DNA of 25,048 nucleotides from Microcaldota archaeon (GCA_027365815.1 DAHXLV010000043.1:1-25048), one strand, 5' to 3'; shown: positions 1 to 8,313, counted from the stretch's first letter. The notes: generated from the sequence alone by a model not told the origin. Program-made: numbers and translations.

Positions 1-281
1 GATGCCGCAGCCAGGCTTGCATTGGCAGATATGGTTATGGATATGCCGCCGAAAGACTGCGAGATGCTGGCTTGCGAGCCAGGGACCGCGGCGTCTATCG
101 CTGAGGTTAGCGACCTGATGTTCACTATGGAATTGGTCTGCAGCTGCACCTGCACCCCTCCCCTGAGCGATTGGTCCAGCTGTATCCTAGGTATGAAGTA
201 TAAGCTGACAAGAAGCATCGCTATCGGTATTATGATGAGCAGCTTGTAGTGCTTCCATTCGTATATATTCGGCAGTGCCAT
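1..281 (-). CDS. secF: Protein-export membrane protein SecF, N-terminal part (runs off the window)
   Basis: The minus strand is open from an ATG at 281 to the window edge, giving about 93 residues of a longer protein. It starts MALPNIYEWKHYKLL, then has a hydrophobic first membrane helix at about residues 14-31, followed by LDQSLRGGVQVQL, which resembles the GIDLKGG-type motif after helix 1 in SecD/SecF proteins. A hydrophilic segment, presumably the start of the extracytoplasmic domain, follows. SecF acts with SecD in the membrane to help drive late steps of protein export. In archaea secF and secD are usually neighbours, so secD may lie just outside; this cannot be seen here. The assignment rests on motif and topology over a short fragment; SecD itself is the main alternative. 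Confidence 0.72.
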   Translation of the reverse strand, partial: MALPNIYEWKHYKLLIIIPIAMLLVSLYFIPRIQLDQSLRGGVQVQLQTNSIVNIRSLTSAIDAAVPGSQASISQSFGGISITISANASLAAA

Positions 282-327
282 TTAGACCAGTTAATAAGTG
301 CGCAACGCGCATTTGAGACAGGAAAGG

Positions 328-603
328 TTATGCGTATTTCTTCATCAGCTTTAGGTGCAGCGATGACGTGAACCCGTATATTATAACGAAGAACGCAAGC
401 AGTATCAGGACCCAGCCCAGGAACGCTGTGTAGCCGAGTGTGGCCGGAACCAGGGTGGCCAGCAGTATCCCTATTATGAAAAGGTATATCCCCCAGTATA
501 TCCCCCTGAAAATCTGCCAGCCGGAATGCTTCTCCTGGTAGTGGAGATGCCTCTTGTAGGACAATTCAGGATCTATAACTATGACGTTGCGCTTTTCAGC
601 CAT
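328..603 (-). CDS. Small two-helix membrane protein, function unknown
   Basis: A protein of 91 residues starting MAEKRNVIVIDPELSYKRH, with a short charged N-terminus and two hydrophobic segments (about residues 36-54 and 59-78) separated by a tight turn, ending in a basic tail (KLMKKYA). It is probably an integral membrane protein with both ends on the same side. The ATG at 603 is preferred to an in-frame ATG at 636 because GGTGA stands just before 603, and the 636 start would lie almost on top of the TATA-like TTTTAATG at about 637-645. It runs in the same direction as the partial secF gene, about 46 bases away. I do not recognise the family. Confidence 0.7.
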   Translation of the reverse strand: MAEKRNVIVIDPELSYKRHLHYQEKHSGWQIFRGIYWGIYLFIIGILLATLVPATLGYTAFLGWVLILLAFFVIIYGFTSSLHLKLMKKYA

Positions 604-695
604 TGTTTCACCCTGTATATATGAGAAAGAAAACATTAAAAGGGTGATGCAGTGCCCAGCAAAGCAATTTTAACCAGGAATGCCAATAGATAGGC

Positions 696-1481
696 ATGGC
701 AAGAATGAGGTCAAAGAGGCACAGGCAGGAAAGGGAGGAGCGCCAGTTCAAGGAACGCAGGAAGACAGATCAGGGCATCTTCGACACCAGGACGATGGTA
801 TACCTTGGCAAGTTCTTCAACAAGCGCATAATAACAAAGCTGGGCACGCCCATAGCGCGCGGCAAGGAGGCCGACATATACTTGGCTGATGCAGGGGAAT
901 CAGAGACCGTTTCAGGGGAGAAGTTCGTGGCGGTGAAGTTCTTCAGGATAGAGGCATCGGCGTTCATAAAGATGATGAAATACATAAAGGGCGACCCGCG
1001 GTTCGACCGCCAGGTCGGCAGGGGACGAGAGAGCATAATCAAGACCTGGTGCAAGAAGGAGTTCGGCAACCTGATGGTGGCAAAGGAGGCGGGCGTGCAC
1101 GCCCCGACCCCATACATGTTCAACGGCAACATACTCGCCATGCAGTTCCTCGGCGACGCCGAGAGCATAGCACCGCAGCTCAACGATGTGGAACTGGAGG
1201 AGCCGCAGAGGGTCCTGGACGCGATACTCGGCGACATGGGGAAGCTCTACGTGGCGAACCTGGTGCATGCGGACATCAGCGAATACAACATACTGATACA
1301 CGAAGGGAGGCCTTACATGATAGACTTCGGCCAGGCGGTCTCCATCAGGCACCCCAGCGCGGCAGAGTTCCTAAAAAGGGACGTAAGGAACATAACCGGT
1401 TATTTCGCCAAGAGATACGGAATCAAAAGAGATCCAAATGAAGCCTACGCTGGCGTTATAGGTTACCTGCACAGCAAATGA
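696..1481 (+). CDS. rio1: RIO1-type serine/threonine protein kinase
   Basis: A 261-residue atypical protein kinase of the RIO1 family, which in archaea and eukaryotes acts in maturation of the small ribosomal subunit. A basic N-terminus (residues 1-25) is followed by the nucleotide-binding loop with ARGKEADIYLA (54-64), the ATP-contacting lysine in VAVKFFR (K81), the catalytic loop HADISEYN (191-198, catalytic Asp193) and the metal-binding IDFGQ (209-213, Asp210). All residues needed for phosphotransfer are present. Length is typical for archaeal RIO1, which lacks long eukaryotic extensions. The first ATG is used and matches the expected N-terminus. It is convergent with thiI, with 49 bases between the stops. 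Confidence 0.95.
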   Translation: MARMRSKRHRQEREERQFKERRKTDQGIFDTRTMVYLGKFFNKRIITKLGTPIARGKEADIYLADAGESETVSGEKFVAVKFFRIEASAFIKMMKYIKGDPRFDRQVGRGRESIIKTWCKKEFGNLMVAKEAGVHAPTPYMFNGNILAMQFLGDAESIAPQLNDVELEEPQRVLDAILGDMGKLYVANLVHADISEYNILIHEGRPYMIDFGQAVSIRHPSAAEFLKRDVRNITGYFAKRYGIKRDPNEAYAGVIGYLHSK

Positions 1482-1530
1482 TAGGGCCATCGGAAGCGGC
1501 TATCTTTTTCGAAGCGCAAACGACGCGTTC

Positions 1531-2673
1531 CTACGGTAGAACATACGCCCTGGTCTTCTTCAATGTCCTCCCCAGCACAGCGTCCAGCTTGCAGTTCTCG
1601 TAGAGCCTGCCCACGAGCCTCTCGTTCATGTTCGTCGACGGGTTTTTCACCCCTATCGAGCAGACATCCTTGTACTCCCTGATCGATATGTCGTATGTGC
1701 CTATCCTTTTAGCCATGCCTATTATCTCGAGCTTGTCGAAACCTATCAGCGGCCTTATGATTATCGGTTTTATGCCGTGCTGCGATGCCGTCATATTGCC
1801 TATCGTCTGTGAGGCGACCTGGCCCAGGCTCTCTCCGGTCACGATGGCGCTTGCGCGCTCCGTCCCCGCAATCTCCTCGGCAAGCCTGTAAAGGAACCTT
1901 CTGAACAGCACAAGCTCGTATTTCCTCGGTATCTTGAGCGTGGCCGCCTGGAAAAGGTAAGCAGGTGCATAGTAGACCTTCGCTTTTCCTCCGTACCTGG
2001 AAAGCACCTTCAGTATCTCTGGCATTTTCGATGCGGCAGCGTCCTTGCTGTTGTTGAACGCGTGCATGTGCAGGTAAATCACATCGAGCCCACGCTTCAT
2101 CGCGTAAACCGCCGCAACCGGGGAATCTATGCCGCCGGATAGCAGCACGACAGCCCGCCCAGAAGAGCCCACCGGCAGGCCCCCGATGCCAGGCATCTTG
2201 CCTGCGGACACCACGCTCCCGCTACTGGTCACGCTGACCATGAGCTCCTTTTCCGCACTCCTATCGATTTTGAACTTCAGGCTCTTCGACCTCTTTATGA
2301 ACTCGCTTACTATCTCGTAGGAGTTGAAGCTTGTGCCCTTGTACGATCTTTTCGCCTCTATCCTTACAACGTCCCCTTTGCCGTAGAGCCTTCCTGCTGC
2401 CGATATTATCGCCGGCAGCGTGTTATTCGATATTATCGCCGGCGCGAACCACGATATGCCTGGTATGAATCCGAGCCTGTAAAGCGCGGTGTCGAGCCCC
2501 CTCTGGCTCTTGAACTTCAAGAGAATCCTGTCCCTGCCGTCCACCATGGTTGCGCCGCATCCCTCCAGCGCATCTTTGAGGTTGCCCTTCAGTCTTCCTA
2601 TGAACGCGCCCCTGTTCCTGCCCTTCAGCCACAGCTCCCCGTAATGGACGACTATCGCGTCATATCTTTTCAT
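1531..2673 (-). CDS. thiI: tRNA 4-thiouridine synthase ThiI (no rhodanese domain)
   Basis: A 380-residue ThiI homologue, which adenylates U8 of tRNA and replaces its oxygen with sulfur; some homologues also serve thiazole synthesis. The N-terminus (MKRYDAIVVHYGELWLKGRNR) is the typical ferredoxin-like ThiI start, a THUMP RNA-binding domain covers about residues 60-165, and the PP-loop ATPase motif LLSGGIDSP lies at 177-185. A cysteine in KDVCSIGVKNPS (about 338) sits where the AANH-domain cysteine of ThiI is found. There is no C-terminal rhodanese domain, which is usual in archaea and implies another sulfur donor. A TATA-like TTTTATAG on the minus strand lies about 20 bases before the ATG, so the transcript may be nearly leaderless. 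Confidence 0.95.
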   Translation of the reverse strand: MKRYDAIVVHYGELWLKGRNRGAFIGRLKGNLKDALEGCGATMVDGRDRILLKFKSQRGLDTALYRLGFIPGISWFAPAIISNNTLPAIISAAGRLYGKGDVVRIEAKRSYKGTSFNSYEIVSEFIKRSKSLKFKIDRSAEKELMVSVTSSGSVVSAGKMPGIGGLPVGSSGRAVVLLSGGIDSPVAAVYAMKRGLDVIYLHMHAFNNSKDAAASKMPEILKVLSRYGGKAKVYYAPAYLFQAATLKIPRKYELVLFRRFLYRLAEEIAGTERASAIVTGESLGQVASQTIGNMTASQHGIKPIIIRPLIGFDKLEIIGMAKRIGTYDISIREYKDVCSIGVKNPSTNMNERLVGRLYENCKLDAVLGRTLKKTRAYVLP

Positions 2674-2759
2674 CGCAGCACCAGAAAGCTATAAAAGCAT
2701 CAAGAGCAAACTACAAAGGATTCAGAACATCAAGGGATTAAAGGTCTAAAAATGGTTCT

Positions 2760-2957
2760 ATGGGAATGATCGGAAACCTAAAAAGCTTCATAACCAATGC
2801 CAGGCACATACTATATGTCAGCTACAAGCCCGGCAACGACCGCTTCAGGCGCACCGCCAAGATAATAATCTTCGGCATAGTGATAATAGGGCTGCTCGGC
2901 TTCGTAATCGCGATCATAGTGTCGCTGCTCGTCTACGGCAACCTATCCTTCGTATGA
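2760..2957 (+). CDS. secE: Preprotein translocase subunit SecE (Sec61-gamma)
   Basis: A 65-residue single-span protein with the SecE/Sec61-gamma pattern: an amphipathic N-terminal helix with NLKSFITNARHILYVSYKPG, then RFRRTAK and one long membrane helix (about 34-58). SecE clamps the two halves of SecY in the protein-conducting channel. The first ATG (2760) is used; an ATG at 2766 (MIGNLKS) is an equal alternative. In many archaea secE precedes spt5 and the L11-L1-L10-L12 ribosomal genes, but here its stop overlaps the start of an NFACT-R gene by 4 bases (ATGA), so the two are co-transcribed and probably translationally coupled. A TATA-like ATTAAAGG lies near 2736. Confidence 0.88.
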   Translation: MGMIGNLKSFITNARHILYVSYKPGNDRFRRTAKIIIFGIVIIGLLGFVIAIIVSLLVYGNLSFV

Positions 2958-3739
2958 TCATGAAGATAACAATCGACTTCACCAAATCCGCGCAGGAAAA
3001 CGCAGATTACTTCTACAGCAGGTCAAAGAAGCTGGCCCAGAAACGGCTAGGCGCAGAGCAGGCAATCAAGCAGCTGGAGAGGAGGCTGAAGGCCGCCTCC
3101 GCGGTGGTGAAGACTGCAAAGCCGCCCGCAATCAAGGCAATCGCTAAGGAGTGGTACGAGAAGTTCCACTGGTTCTTCACCAGCGAGCGCATGCTCGTGA
3201 TAGGCGGCAGGGACGCGCAGCAGAACGAGATGCTCAACTCCAGGCATTTCGACGACAAGGACCTGTTCTTCCACGCCAACATATTCGGCGCATCGGTTGT
3301 CATACTGAAGAACGGCGCAGATGCAGGCATGGAATCAAGGGAGGAGGCGGCGCAGTTCGCCGCGTGCTATTCCAGCGCGTGGAAGGAAGGCCAGCCAGTT
3401 GTGGATGTCTATGCTATGCGCAGGAGCCAGGTGAGCAAGTCGACCAGCAAGGGATCCATATCCTCGGGCAGCTTCCTGCTTACCGGCGAAAGGGAGTGGC
3501 ATAGGGGGATTCAGCTGTCGTTGGTGCTCTCGGTAGCAGGCGGACGCCTAAGCGTTATGCCAGAAAAGGCTTTCTACAAGCTGAAGGAGAGTGGCGCGCA
3601 GCCTTCGGTATACGTGCTGGCCAAGCAAGGGAACATGAAGAAGTCAGACGCCGCGAAGAAGATAGCTAGCGCACTGCAGTTCCATGACATAGACTCCATA
3701 ATGCAGCAGCTGCCGCCCGGAAGCTTCAAGATATCCTAA
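2954..3739 (+). CDS. Stand-alone coiled-coil plus NFACT-R (DUF814) protein, shortened RqcH/Tae2 relative
   Basis: A 261-residue protein matching only the second half of RqcH/Rqc2/Tae2 proteins, which bind stalled large ribosomal subunits and can add C-terminal tails. Residues 8-60 (KSAQENADYFYSRSKKLAQK, then a charged heptad-like stretch) match the coiled coil entering the NFACT-R domain. About 70-190 match NFACT-R: WYEKFHWFFTSERMLVIGGR, DKDLFFHANIFGASVVI, and the later VSKSTSKGSISSGSFLLTGE. The N-terminal NFACT-N and helix-hairpin-helix parts of full-length homologues (usually about 550-700 residues) are absent. No upstream remnant exists, because the start overlaps the secE stop. The alternative start at ATG 2960 would remove two residues. 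The C-terminal region is a short extension I do not recognise. Confidence 0.85.
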   Translation: MIMKITIDFTKSAQENADYFYSRSKKLAQKRLGAEQAIKQLERRLKAASAVVKTAKPPAIKAIAKEWYEKFHWFFTSERMLVIGGRDAQQNEMLNSRHFDDKDLFFHANIFGASVVILKNGADAGMESREEAAQFAACYSSAWKEGQPVVDVYAMRRSQVSKSTSKGSISSGSFLLTGEREWHRGIQLSLVLSVAGGRLSVMPEKAFYKLKESGAQPSVYVLAKQGNMKKSDAAKKIASALQFHDIDSIMQQLPPGSFKIS

Positions 3740-5050
3740 TCACTTCACCGAGCCTAAAAAGGCGTCGACCATCGCATCAGAATCCAGCTGCCAGCTCGGC
3801 ATTTTTCTTATATCGACCCGCGTGCATGAAAATTTTGGCACGGTGTCGATATCTTTCGGCGGAACCCTCATATAGTTCAGGGATCCAGCGTACACATCAT
3901 CGTCAACCGTGAAGACCTTTACCGGTCCGCCGCCCCAGCGCACCTCCGCGAAGCCAGCGAAATATCCGAGCAGCTCATTCGCGCTCCTACCTGATGAGTC
4001 CTCCATCCTCCCGCTGACCGAGGCATATGCGTTTATGGCCACTGTTTTCTGCAGCTGCTGCGCAGTCGCCATAAGATCGGCATAGGTTTGATTGCCTGGC
4101 GCTGTTATCACGCTGCGCCCGCCATGCGCTGCGGTTGCGCCCCCAGCGACTTCCTGCAGCTTCATGAAAACGCCATGGTACCTGAGCTCATGATAATTCA
4201 GCCAAATCCCCCTGTCGCCGTTGGCCTGCACATTGTCAAGTACATAATTGACCCCAACCCTCATCACGGGCTCTTCAGGAGTCAGCGCCTTGATGATATC
4301 ATTCACCCTGGACGTCCTTATTATTGTCGGCACCGCGCCCTTTGGCTCTACTATTTTTTCGTTTAACGAACTAAATGCCTTCGCCGCCCTCCACAACTCT
4401 GGCATGTACTCGTTGCCGAAGTATGCTGTTAAAGTGTGGAATGCACCATTGTGAAGGCGTTCGCTTCTAGGCTCCATCAGGTGGAGCCTGATGAATTTGT
4501 GGGTCGGGGCGGTCGCCCTGTCCGCATATGCGCCTATCTCAATCTTAAGTATTGCATATCTTTTTTTCGGCTCTAGGAACATCTTCTCGTTAACTCCAAC
4601 AGCGGCAAATAAGTCTTGCCTAAGGCCGCTCAGCGGGAACCCAACGGGGATCCACAGCCTCCCGCTTCCTGTTTCTTTGGTTTCCTCGTTTTTTCCAAGC
4701 ATAACTCCGTTGCTAAAGGTCACTGGGTTATTTACTGAGGTGTCCAGTTCCTTGACCCACGGGAGCATGTGCTCGTGGATAAATGTCTCATAATGCAGGT
4801 CCTTTCCTGAGCTTGCCCTGAGAAAGAAGTGAAGCATATGGAACTTTGGCACGCTGGACGGGCAGCTGTAGAAACCGGAAATAGTGTAGGTTCCATCCGG
4901 CACAGTTTCGAAGGTTTTGTTCTGTGATTCAACCAGGGAGTCCCGTAGGAAACGCAGGTCTGACCTGAGGCGTTCGTCGTCCGGCCGCCAGCTTTCCACC
5001 CGCAGCGGAATCTCCACGCCGCGCCTTTTGAGCTGCGTCACGCAGAGCAT
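3740..5050 (-). CDS. Hypothetical protein, 436 residues
   Basis: A long open frame that I do not recognise. It looks like a soluble mixed alpha/beta protein without signal peptide or membrane helix. Notable segments are an aromatic-rich N-terminal part (YTISGFYSCPSSVPKFHMLHF), a stretch with HKFIRLHLMEPRSERLHNG, and a glycine-rich region with FAEVRWGGGPVKVFTVDDD near the C-terminus. The ATG at 5050 follows a TATA-like AATAAATA on the minus strand by roughly 15-20 bases; a later start is possible. The stop directly abuts the stop of the NFACT-R gene, with no base between them. Codon use resembles its neighbours, so nothing points to recent transfer. Confidence 0.75.
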   Translation of the reverse strand: MLCVTQLKRRGVEIPLRVESWRPDDERLRSDLRFLRDSLVESQNKTFETVPDGTYTISGFYSCPSSVPKFHMLHFFLRASSGKDLHYETFIHEHMLPWVKELDTSVNNPVTFSNGVMLGKNEETKETGSGRLWIPVGFPLSGLRQDLFAAVGVNEKMFLEPKKRYAILKIEIGAYADRATAPTHKFIRLHLMEPRSERLHNGAFHTLTAYFGNEYMPELWRAAKAFSSLNEKIVEPKGAVPTIIRTSRVNDIIKALTPEEPVMRVGVNYVLDNVQANGDRGIWLNYHELRYHGVFMKLQEVAGGATAAHGGRSVITAPGNQTYADLMATAQQLQKTVAINAYASVSGRMEDSSGRSANELLGYFAGFAEVRWGGGPVKVFTVDDDVYAGSLNYMRVPPKDIDTVPKFSCTRVDIRKMPSWQLDSDAMVDAFLGSVK

Positions 5051-5100
5051 GCTTTGCGATGGTATTTATTGCTTTCCTATAACCGACAATTATCGTAATT

Positions 5101-5185
5101 TGCAGGGGGTGAGATTTGAACTCACGAACCCCTAAGGGACTGGACTCTGAATCCAGCGCGTTTGACCAGGCTCCGCGACCCCTGC
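5101..5185 (-). tRNA. tRNA-Leu(CAG)
   Basis: On the minus strand the sequence folds as a class II tRNA: 7-bp acceptor stem GCAGGGG/CCCCTGC with discriminator A, D-stem GCG/CGC with AGCCTGGTCAAA in the loop, anticodon stem CTGGA/TCCAG with loop TTCAGAG (anticodon CAG), a long variable arm and T-arm GTGAG-TTCAAAT-CTCAC. The long variable arm and CAG anticodon identify leucine. CCA is not encoded, and there is no intron. A TATA box (TTTAATATA) lies about 27 bases upstream. Confidence 0.96.
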
Positions 5186-5207
5186 ACCTTCTAGTATTGA
5201 ATGGTGG

Positions 5208-5216
5208 TATATTAAA
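5208..5216. promoter_or_regulatory. Shared TATA core between tRNA-Leu and the APC permease gene
   Basis: TATATTAAA on the plus strand (TTTAATATA on the minus strand) is centred about 27 bases from the tRNA-Leu 5' end and 32 bases from the permease ATG. It is therefore well placed for both divergent transcripts. There is no second good candidate in the 58-base gap. Inferred from sequence and spacing. Confidence 0.6.
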
Positions 5217-5243
5217 CTTTATTGCGCCTTTTTACCAGAGAGA

Positions 5244-6566
5244 ATGCCGAACAACAAGCAGATAAGCGCAATGGTGGCCACGGCGGTAGGGCTTGGTGCC
5301 ATAATCGGCGCAGGCATATTCGTGCTGAGCGGCACAGCGATAGCGCAGGCAGGCGCAAATGCGCTGCTAGCCTTCATATTTGTCGGCGTAGTCGCGCTCA
5401 TAATAGCGTTCGAGCTCGGCGAGCTGAGCACCCTCTTTCCAAAGCTCAGCGGGGCGAGCTATTCGTATGTCTACCAGGCGTTCGGAAGCGAGCTCGGGTT
5501 CATAACAGGGATAATGCTCTACTTCAGCTTCGCCACCGCGATATCGGTGATAGCGCTAGGGTTCGGCTCCTACCTGACCAGCCTGCTAGGCGCCCCGTTC
5601 GCTGACAGCATCCATGTGTTTGCGATAGCGCTTATAATCGCCCTCTCGGCGCTCACCGTTACCGGCGTCAAGAAGGCCGCACGCGCAGACTTCGGGCTTG
5701 TAGTGGTAAAGATAGTCGCGCTGCTCGTCTTCATAGGCTTCGCGCTTGCATATGCTTTCCACGCGATGAACTTCAACCCTGGCAACTTTTCGGTGTCGGC
5801 AGCGCAGGGCACTGCAAGCGCCTTCTTTGCCGCGAGCATAGTGATATTCTTCGCATATACCGGCTTCCAGTCGATAGTCACGCTCACCCCCAGCATAAGG
5901 GGCGGCGGCAGGTCCGCGGCCAAGTCCACCATAATGGCTGTGCTTATAAGCATGGCCCTGTACATAACCATAGTTGCCGTGCTGATGCTGCTGGCGCCTG
6001 CGTCGAAGTACACGATAAGCGGGGATCCGCTCGCGATGGCGCTGAGCCACTCAGGCGCGCCTCCATGGATCTCTCTGATTGTGGACATCGGCGCGCTGGT
6101 CGCGACGGCGTCCGCATCCCTGGCAATGATAATAGCGGCATCAAACCAGCTCCACCAGGTAGGCAAGGACGGGCTGATCCCAAAAATACTGAGAGGCTAC
6201 AGCGTCAAGAGGGCGGTATCAACGAAAAGCGTCGTGATAACCGCTATGATATCTATGGTGATGCTCTATTCTGGCAACCTCTTCACCATCGCCTCAATAA
6301 GCAACTTCGGCCTGCTGCTTGCGTTCCTGATGACCGGCTTCGCGCTCATGCACTTCAGGCACCGTGGCTCCAAGCCCGCATTCAAGGTGCCCCTCTATCC
6401 TTACCTGCCTGTGTTCAGCATAATCTCAATACTCCTATTTATGATAGGCATGCCCAAGACCGCTCTTGTGATAGGCGTCATCATGATAATCTCTCTAATC
6501 ATCATCTACTACGCGCTCCGCGAAGTCAAGGGGAAGCGCATAGTCAAGGTGAGGCTTTTCAGGTAA
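5244..6566 (+). CDS. APC-superfamily amino acid permease
   Basis: A 440-residue integral membrane transporter with about 12 hydrophobic helices. The first helix carries GLGAIIGAGIFVLSG, the glycine-rich unwound segment that binds the substrate backbone in the amino acid-polyamine-organocation superfamily, and the following region (FELGELSTLFPKLSGASYSY) is also typical. Substrate is not readable from sequence; cationic or small neutral amino acids are the usual ones for this branch. The C-terminal tail is short and basic (GKRIVKVRLFR), consistent with a cytoplasmic end. The ATG follows AGAGAGA. The next gene begins 4 bases after the stop, so it is probably co-transcribed with the YchF-like GTPase. 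Confidence 0.93.
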   Translation: MPNNKQISAMVATAVGLGAIIGAGIFVLSGTAIAQAGANALLAFIFVGVVALIIAFELGELSTLFPKLSGASYSYVYQAFGSELGFITGIMLYFSFATAISVIALGFGSYLTSLLGAPFADSIHVFAIALIIALSALTVTGVKKAARADFGLVVVKIVALLVFIGFALAYAFHAMNFNPGNFSVSAAQGTASAFFAASIVIFFAYTGFQSIVTLTPSIRGGGRSAAKSTIMAVLISMALYITIVAVLMLLAPASKYTISGDPLAMALSHSGAPPWISLIVDIGALVATASASLAMIIAASNQLHQVGKDGLIPKILRGYSVKRAVSTKSVVITAMISMVMLYSGNLFTIASISNFGLLLAFLMTGFALMHFRHRGSKPAFKVPLYPYLPVFSIISILLFMIGMPKTALVIGVIMIISLIIIYYALREVKGKRIVKVRLFR

Positions 6567-6570
6567 TCTA

Positions 6571-7749
6571 ATGCTGGTCGGCATAGTCGGTGCACCGAAC
6601 AAGGGGAAGAGCACTCTCTTCTCAGCGCTTACCTCCATAGATGTGCAGATCGCCGACTACCCATTCACTACGATAAAGCCGAACGTGGGCGTCGCATACG
6701 TTACGAAAAGGTGCCCCGACTCGGAGCTGCACGTCAAGTGCAACCCGAAGAACTCGATGTGCACCGACGGCACACGCATGATACCTGTGAAGATAATAGA
6801 CGTGGCCGGGCTTGTGGAGGGCGCGCATGAAGGGAAGGGCATGGGCAACCAGTTCCTCAACGACATAGCCGCCGCCGACGCGCTAATAATAGTTGCAGAC
6901 GCCAGCGGCCGCACGGACGCCAACGGGAACCAGTGCGACGGCTGCGACCCTTCCAAGGATGTCAGCACGGTAACGGGGGAGATGGCTGAGTGGCTTGCCG
7001 GAATAATCGCGCGCCACTCCAAGGAGCTTTCAAGGGCCAAGGATACTGCCTCTGCGCTCTCTTCCGTGCTTGCCGGTTTGAAGGTGTCTGGCACGCAGGT
7101 GTCAACTTCGATGGCGCGCTGCGGCCTGGCGAGCTCCGGCAACGATTGGGCTGGGAGCGGCGCTAAAAAATTCGCGCAGGATCTGCTCGCCGAATCAAAG
7201 CCATTCCTGGTCGCGGCCAACAAGTCAGATGTGCCGGGCTCGGCGCCTAATGTCGAGAGGCTAAGGTGGGCATTCGGGCAAGGCAATGTCATAGCCTGCT
7301 CAGCTGCAGTGGAGCTAGCGCTGAGGAAGGCTGTGCGGAGCGGCATAATATCATACGATCCAGACAGGAGGTCTGTGAAGATTCTCAAGAGCGGGATACC
7401 GAAGGAGCAGGCCGATGCGCTGGGCTACATGATCAGGTTCGTGGGCGAAAACGGCACGGGGGTGCAGCAGATAATCAACAGGATATACCTCGATATGCTG
7501 GACAACATAGTGGTCTACCCCGTAGAGGACGAGAACAGGTACACCGACAGCGTTGGGAACGTACTGCCGGATGCAATACTGCTGAAAAGAGGCTCAACCG
7601 CGCAGGATCTCGCGGCAGCAATACACACGGAGCTTGCGAAAGGGATGCTCTACGCGATAGATGCACGGAAGAAGATGCGCATCGCAAAGGAGCACGTGCT
7701 CAACGACAATGACATAATAAAGATAGTGAGCTCGGCAAAGCAGAAGTAG
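6571..7749 (+). CDS. YchF/Obg-type GTPase with C-terminal TGS domain
   Basis: A 392-residue translation-factor-class P-loop NTPase of the archaeal YchF-like group. G1 is GAPNKGKS (7-14), the switch I region has DYPFTTIKPNVG, G3 is DVAGLVEGAHEGKG, and G4 is NKSD (about 217-220). The canonical NKxD suggests GTP preference, unlike bacterial YchF, which prefers ATP. The C-terminal part (from about 310) is a TGS domain. Cysteines between switch I and G3 (RCPDSELHVKCNPKNSMC) follow a pattern I recall from archaeal homologues; an extra CDGC (about 127-130) looks less usual. Such proteins are thought to act on ribosomes. It abuts the convergent downstream gene stop-to-stop. Confidence 0.9.
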   Translation: MLVGIVGAPNKGKSTLFSALTSIDVQIADYPFTTIKPNVGVAYVTKRCPDSELHVKCNPKNSMCTDGTRMIPVKIIDVAGLVEGAHEGKGMGNQFLNDIAAADALIIVADASGRTDANGNQCDGCDPSKDVSTVTGEMAEWLAGIIARHSKELSRAKDTASALSSVLAGLKVSGTQVSTSMARCGLASSGNDWAGSGAKKFAQDLLAESKPFLVAANKSDVPGSAPNVERLRWAFGQGNVIACSAAVELALRKAVRSGIISYDPDRRSVKILKSGIPKEQADALGYMIRFVGENGTGVQQIINRIYLDMLDNIVVYPVEDENRYTDSVGNVLPDAILLKRGSTAQDLAAAIHTELAKGMLYAIDARKKMRIAKEHVLNDNDIIKIVSSAKQK

Positions 7750-8274
7750 CTACTTCTTCTGGTGCCTTGCTGATGAAAGCATCGCTATCGAGGGCGCGAC
7801 AGCCAGCAGTATAGCGTTTGGTATCACCAAAAGGTAGAGCGCGAATCCGCCAAAAGTGAATGCTACAGGCAGCGCGTTCGCGCTGATGTAGTATATGGAA
7901 AGGTAGATTACGAATATCGCTATCGAGTAGATCACTGCGGCATAGACCGCGTTTATCAGTCCGATCTTGCCTATCGAGGGCGACCTTCTGTGGATGTTGC
8001 CGACCTTGGCGCCTATCCACGCTCCTGCTATCAGCGGCAGTATTATGGCGCCAGGCAGGTAAAGCAGCAGGTTCCCAAAGGTTGTGAAGTCTTTGGATGT
8101 CACACCTGCAGAATGCACCACGGGGGCGAGCACGAATTTCAATAGCAGCCCTATGAGCAGCATCGCCATCCAGAAGCCGAGCGGGCCTGTGATGCTTATG
8201 CCCTCCGAAGGCTCTTCCGCCGAAGGCTTCGGCTGGTCCCTCTCGACTTGGTAGACCCTGCCTTTCTCCTCCAT
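7750..8274 (-). CDS. Four-helix membrane protein, function unknown
   Basis: A 174-residue protein starting MEEKGRVYQVERDQPKPSAE. A polar acidic/proline-rich N-terminal tail of about 28 residues is followed by four predicted membrane helices: GPLGFWMAMLLIGLLLKFV, LLLYLPGAIILPLIAGAWIG, a long INAVYAAVIYSIAIFVIYLS, and a final LYLLVIPNAILLAVAPSIAM. It ends in RHQKK. The ATG at 8274 is chosen because GGTG stands before it and CTTTAAG lies about 27 bases upstream; a longer frame reaching 8379 would run through the promoter and into the divergent Sec61-beta gene. The overall topology recalls Yip1-like small membrane proteins, but I cannot support that name. Confidence 0.75.
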   Translation of the reverse strand: MEEKGRVYQVERDQPKPSAEEPSEGISITGPLGFWMAMLLIGLLLKFVLAPVVHSAGVTSKDFTTFGNLLLYLPGAIILPLIAGAWIGAKVGNIHRRSPSIGKIGLINAVYAAVIYSIAIFVIYLSIYYISANALPVAFTFGGFALYLLVIPNAILLAVAPSIAMLSSARHQKK

Positions 8275-8296
8275 GCTTACACCGTATAAGCAGCAA

Positions 8297-8313
8297 CTTA
8301 AAGCTTTTAATAA
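8297..8313. promoter_or_regulatory. Divergent promoter for the membrane protein and Sec61-beta
   Basis: CTTAAAGCTTTTAATAA contains CTTTAAG on the minus strand, 27 bases from the ATG at 8274, and TTTTAATA on the plus strand, about 30 bases from the ATG at 8339. The two TATA-like elements overlap around the central AAAGCTTT palindrome. Inferred from spacing. Confidence 0.55.

Noticed and set aside
22..249. 75-residue open frame on the plus strand
   Set aside because: It is antisense to the partial SecF reading, which has a membrane helix and a family motif; the plus-strand product is Met/Cys-rich and has no start signals.
770..1441. Three other frames overlapping RIO1 kinase
   Set aside because: They are antisense or shifted readings of a fully motif-supported kinase gene.
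5570..6571. Long open frames on both strands within the permease gene
   Set aside because: GC-rich codons make shadow frames; the permease has complete membrane topology and motifs.
7700..8296. 198-residue Arg/His-rich frame antisense to part of the same region
   Set aside because: It is a shifted reading of the four-helix membrane protein gene and crosses its promoter and both convergent stops.
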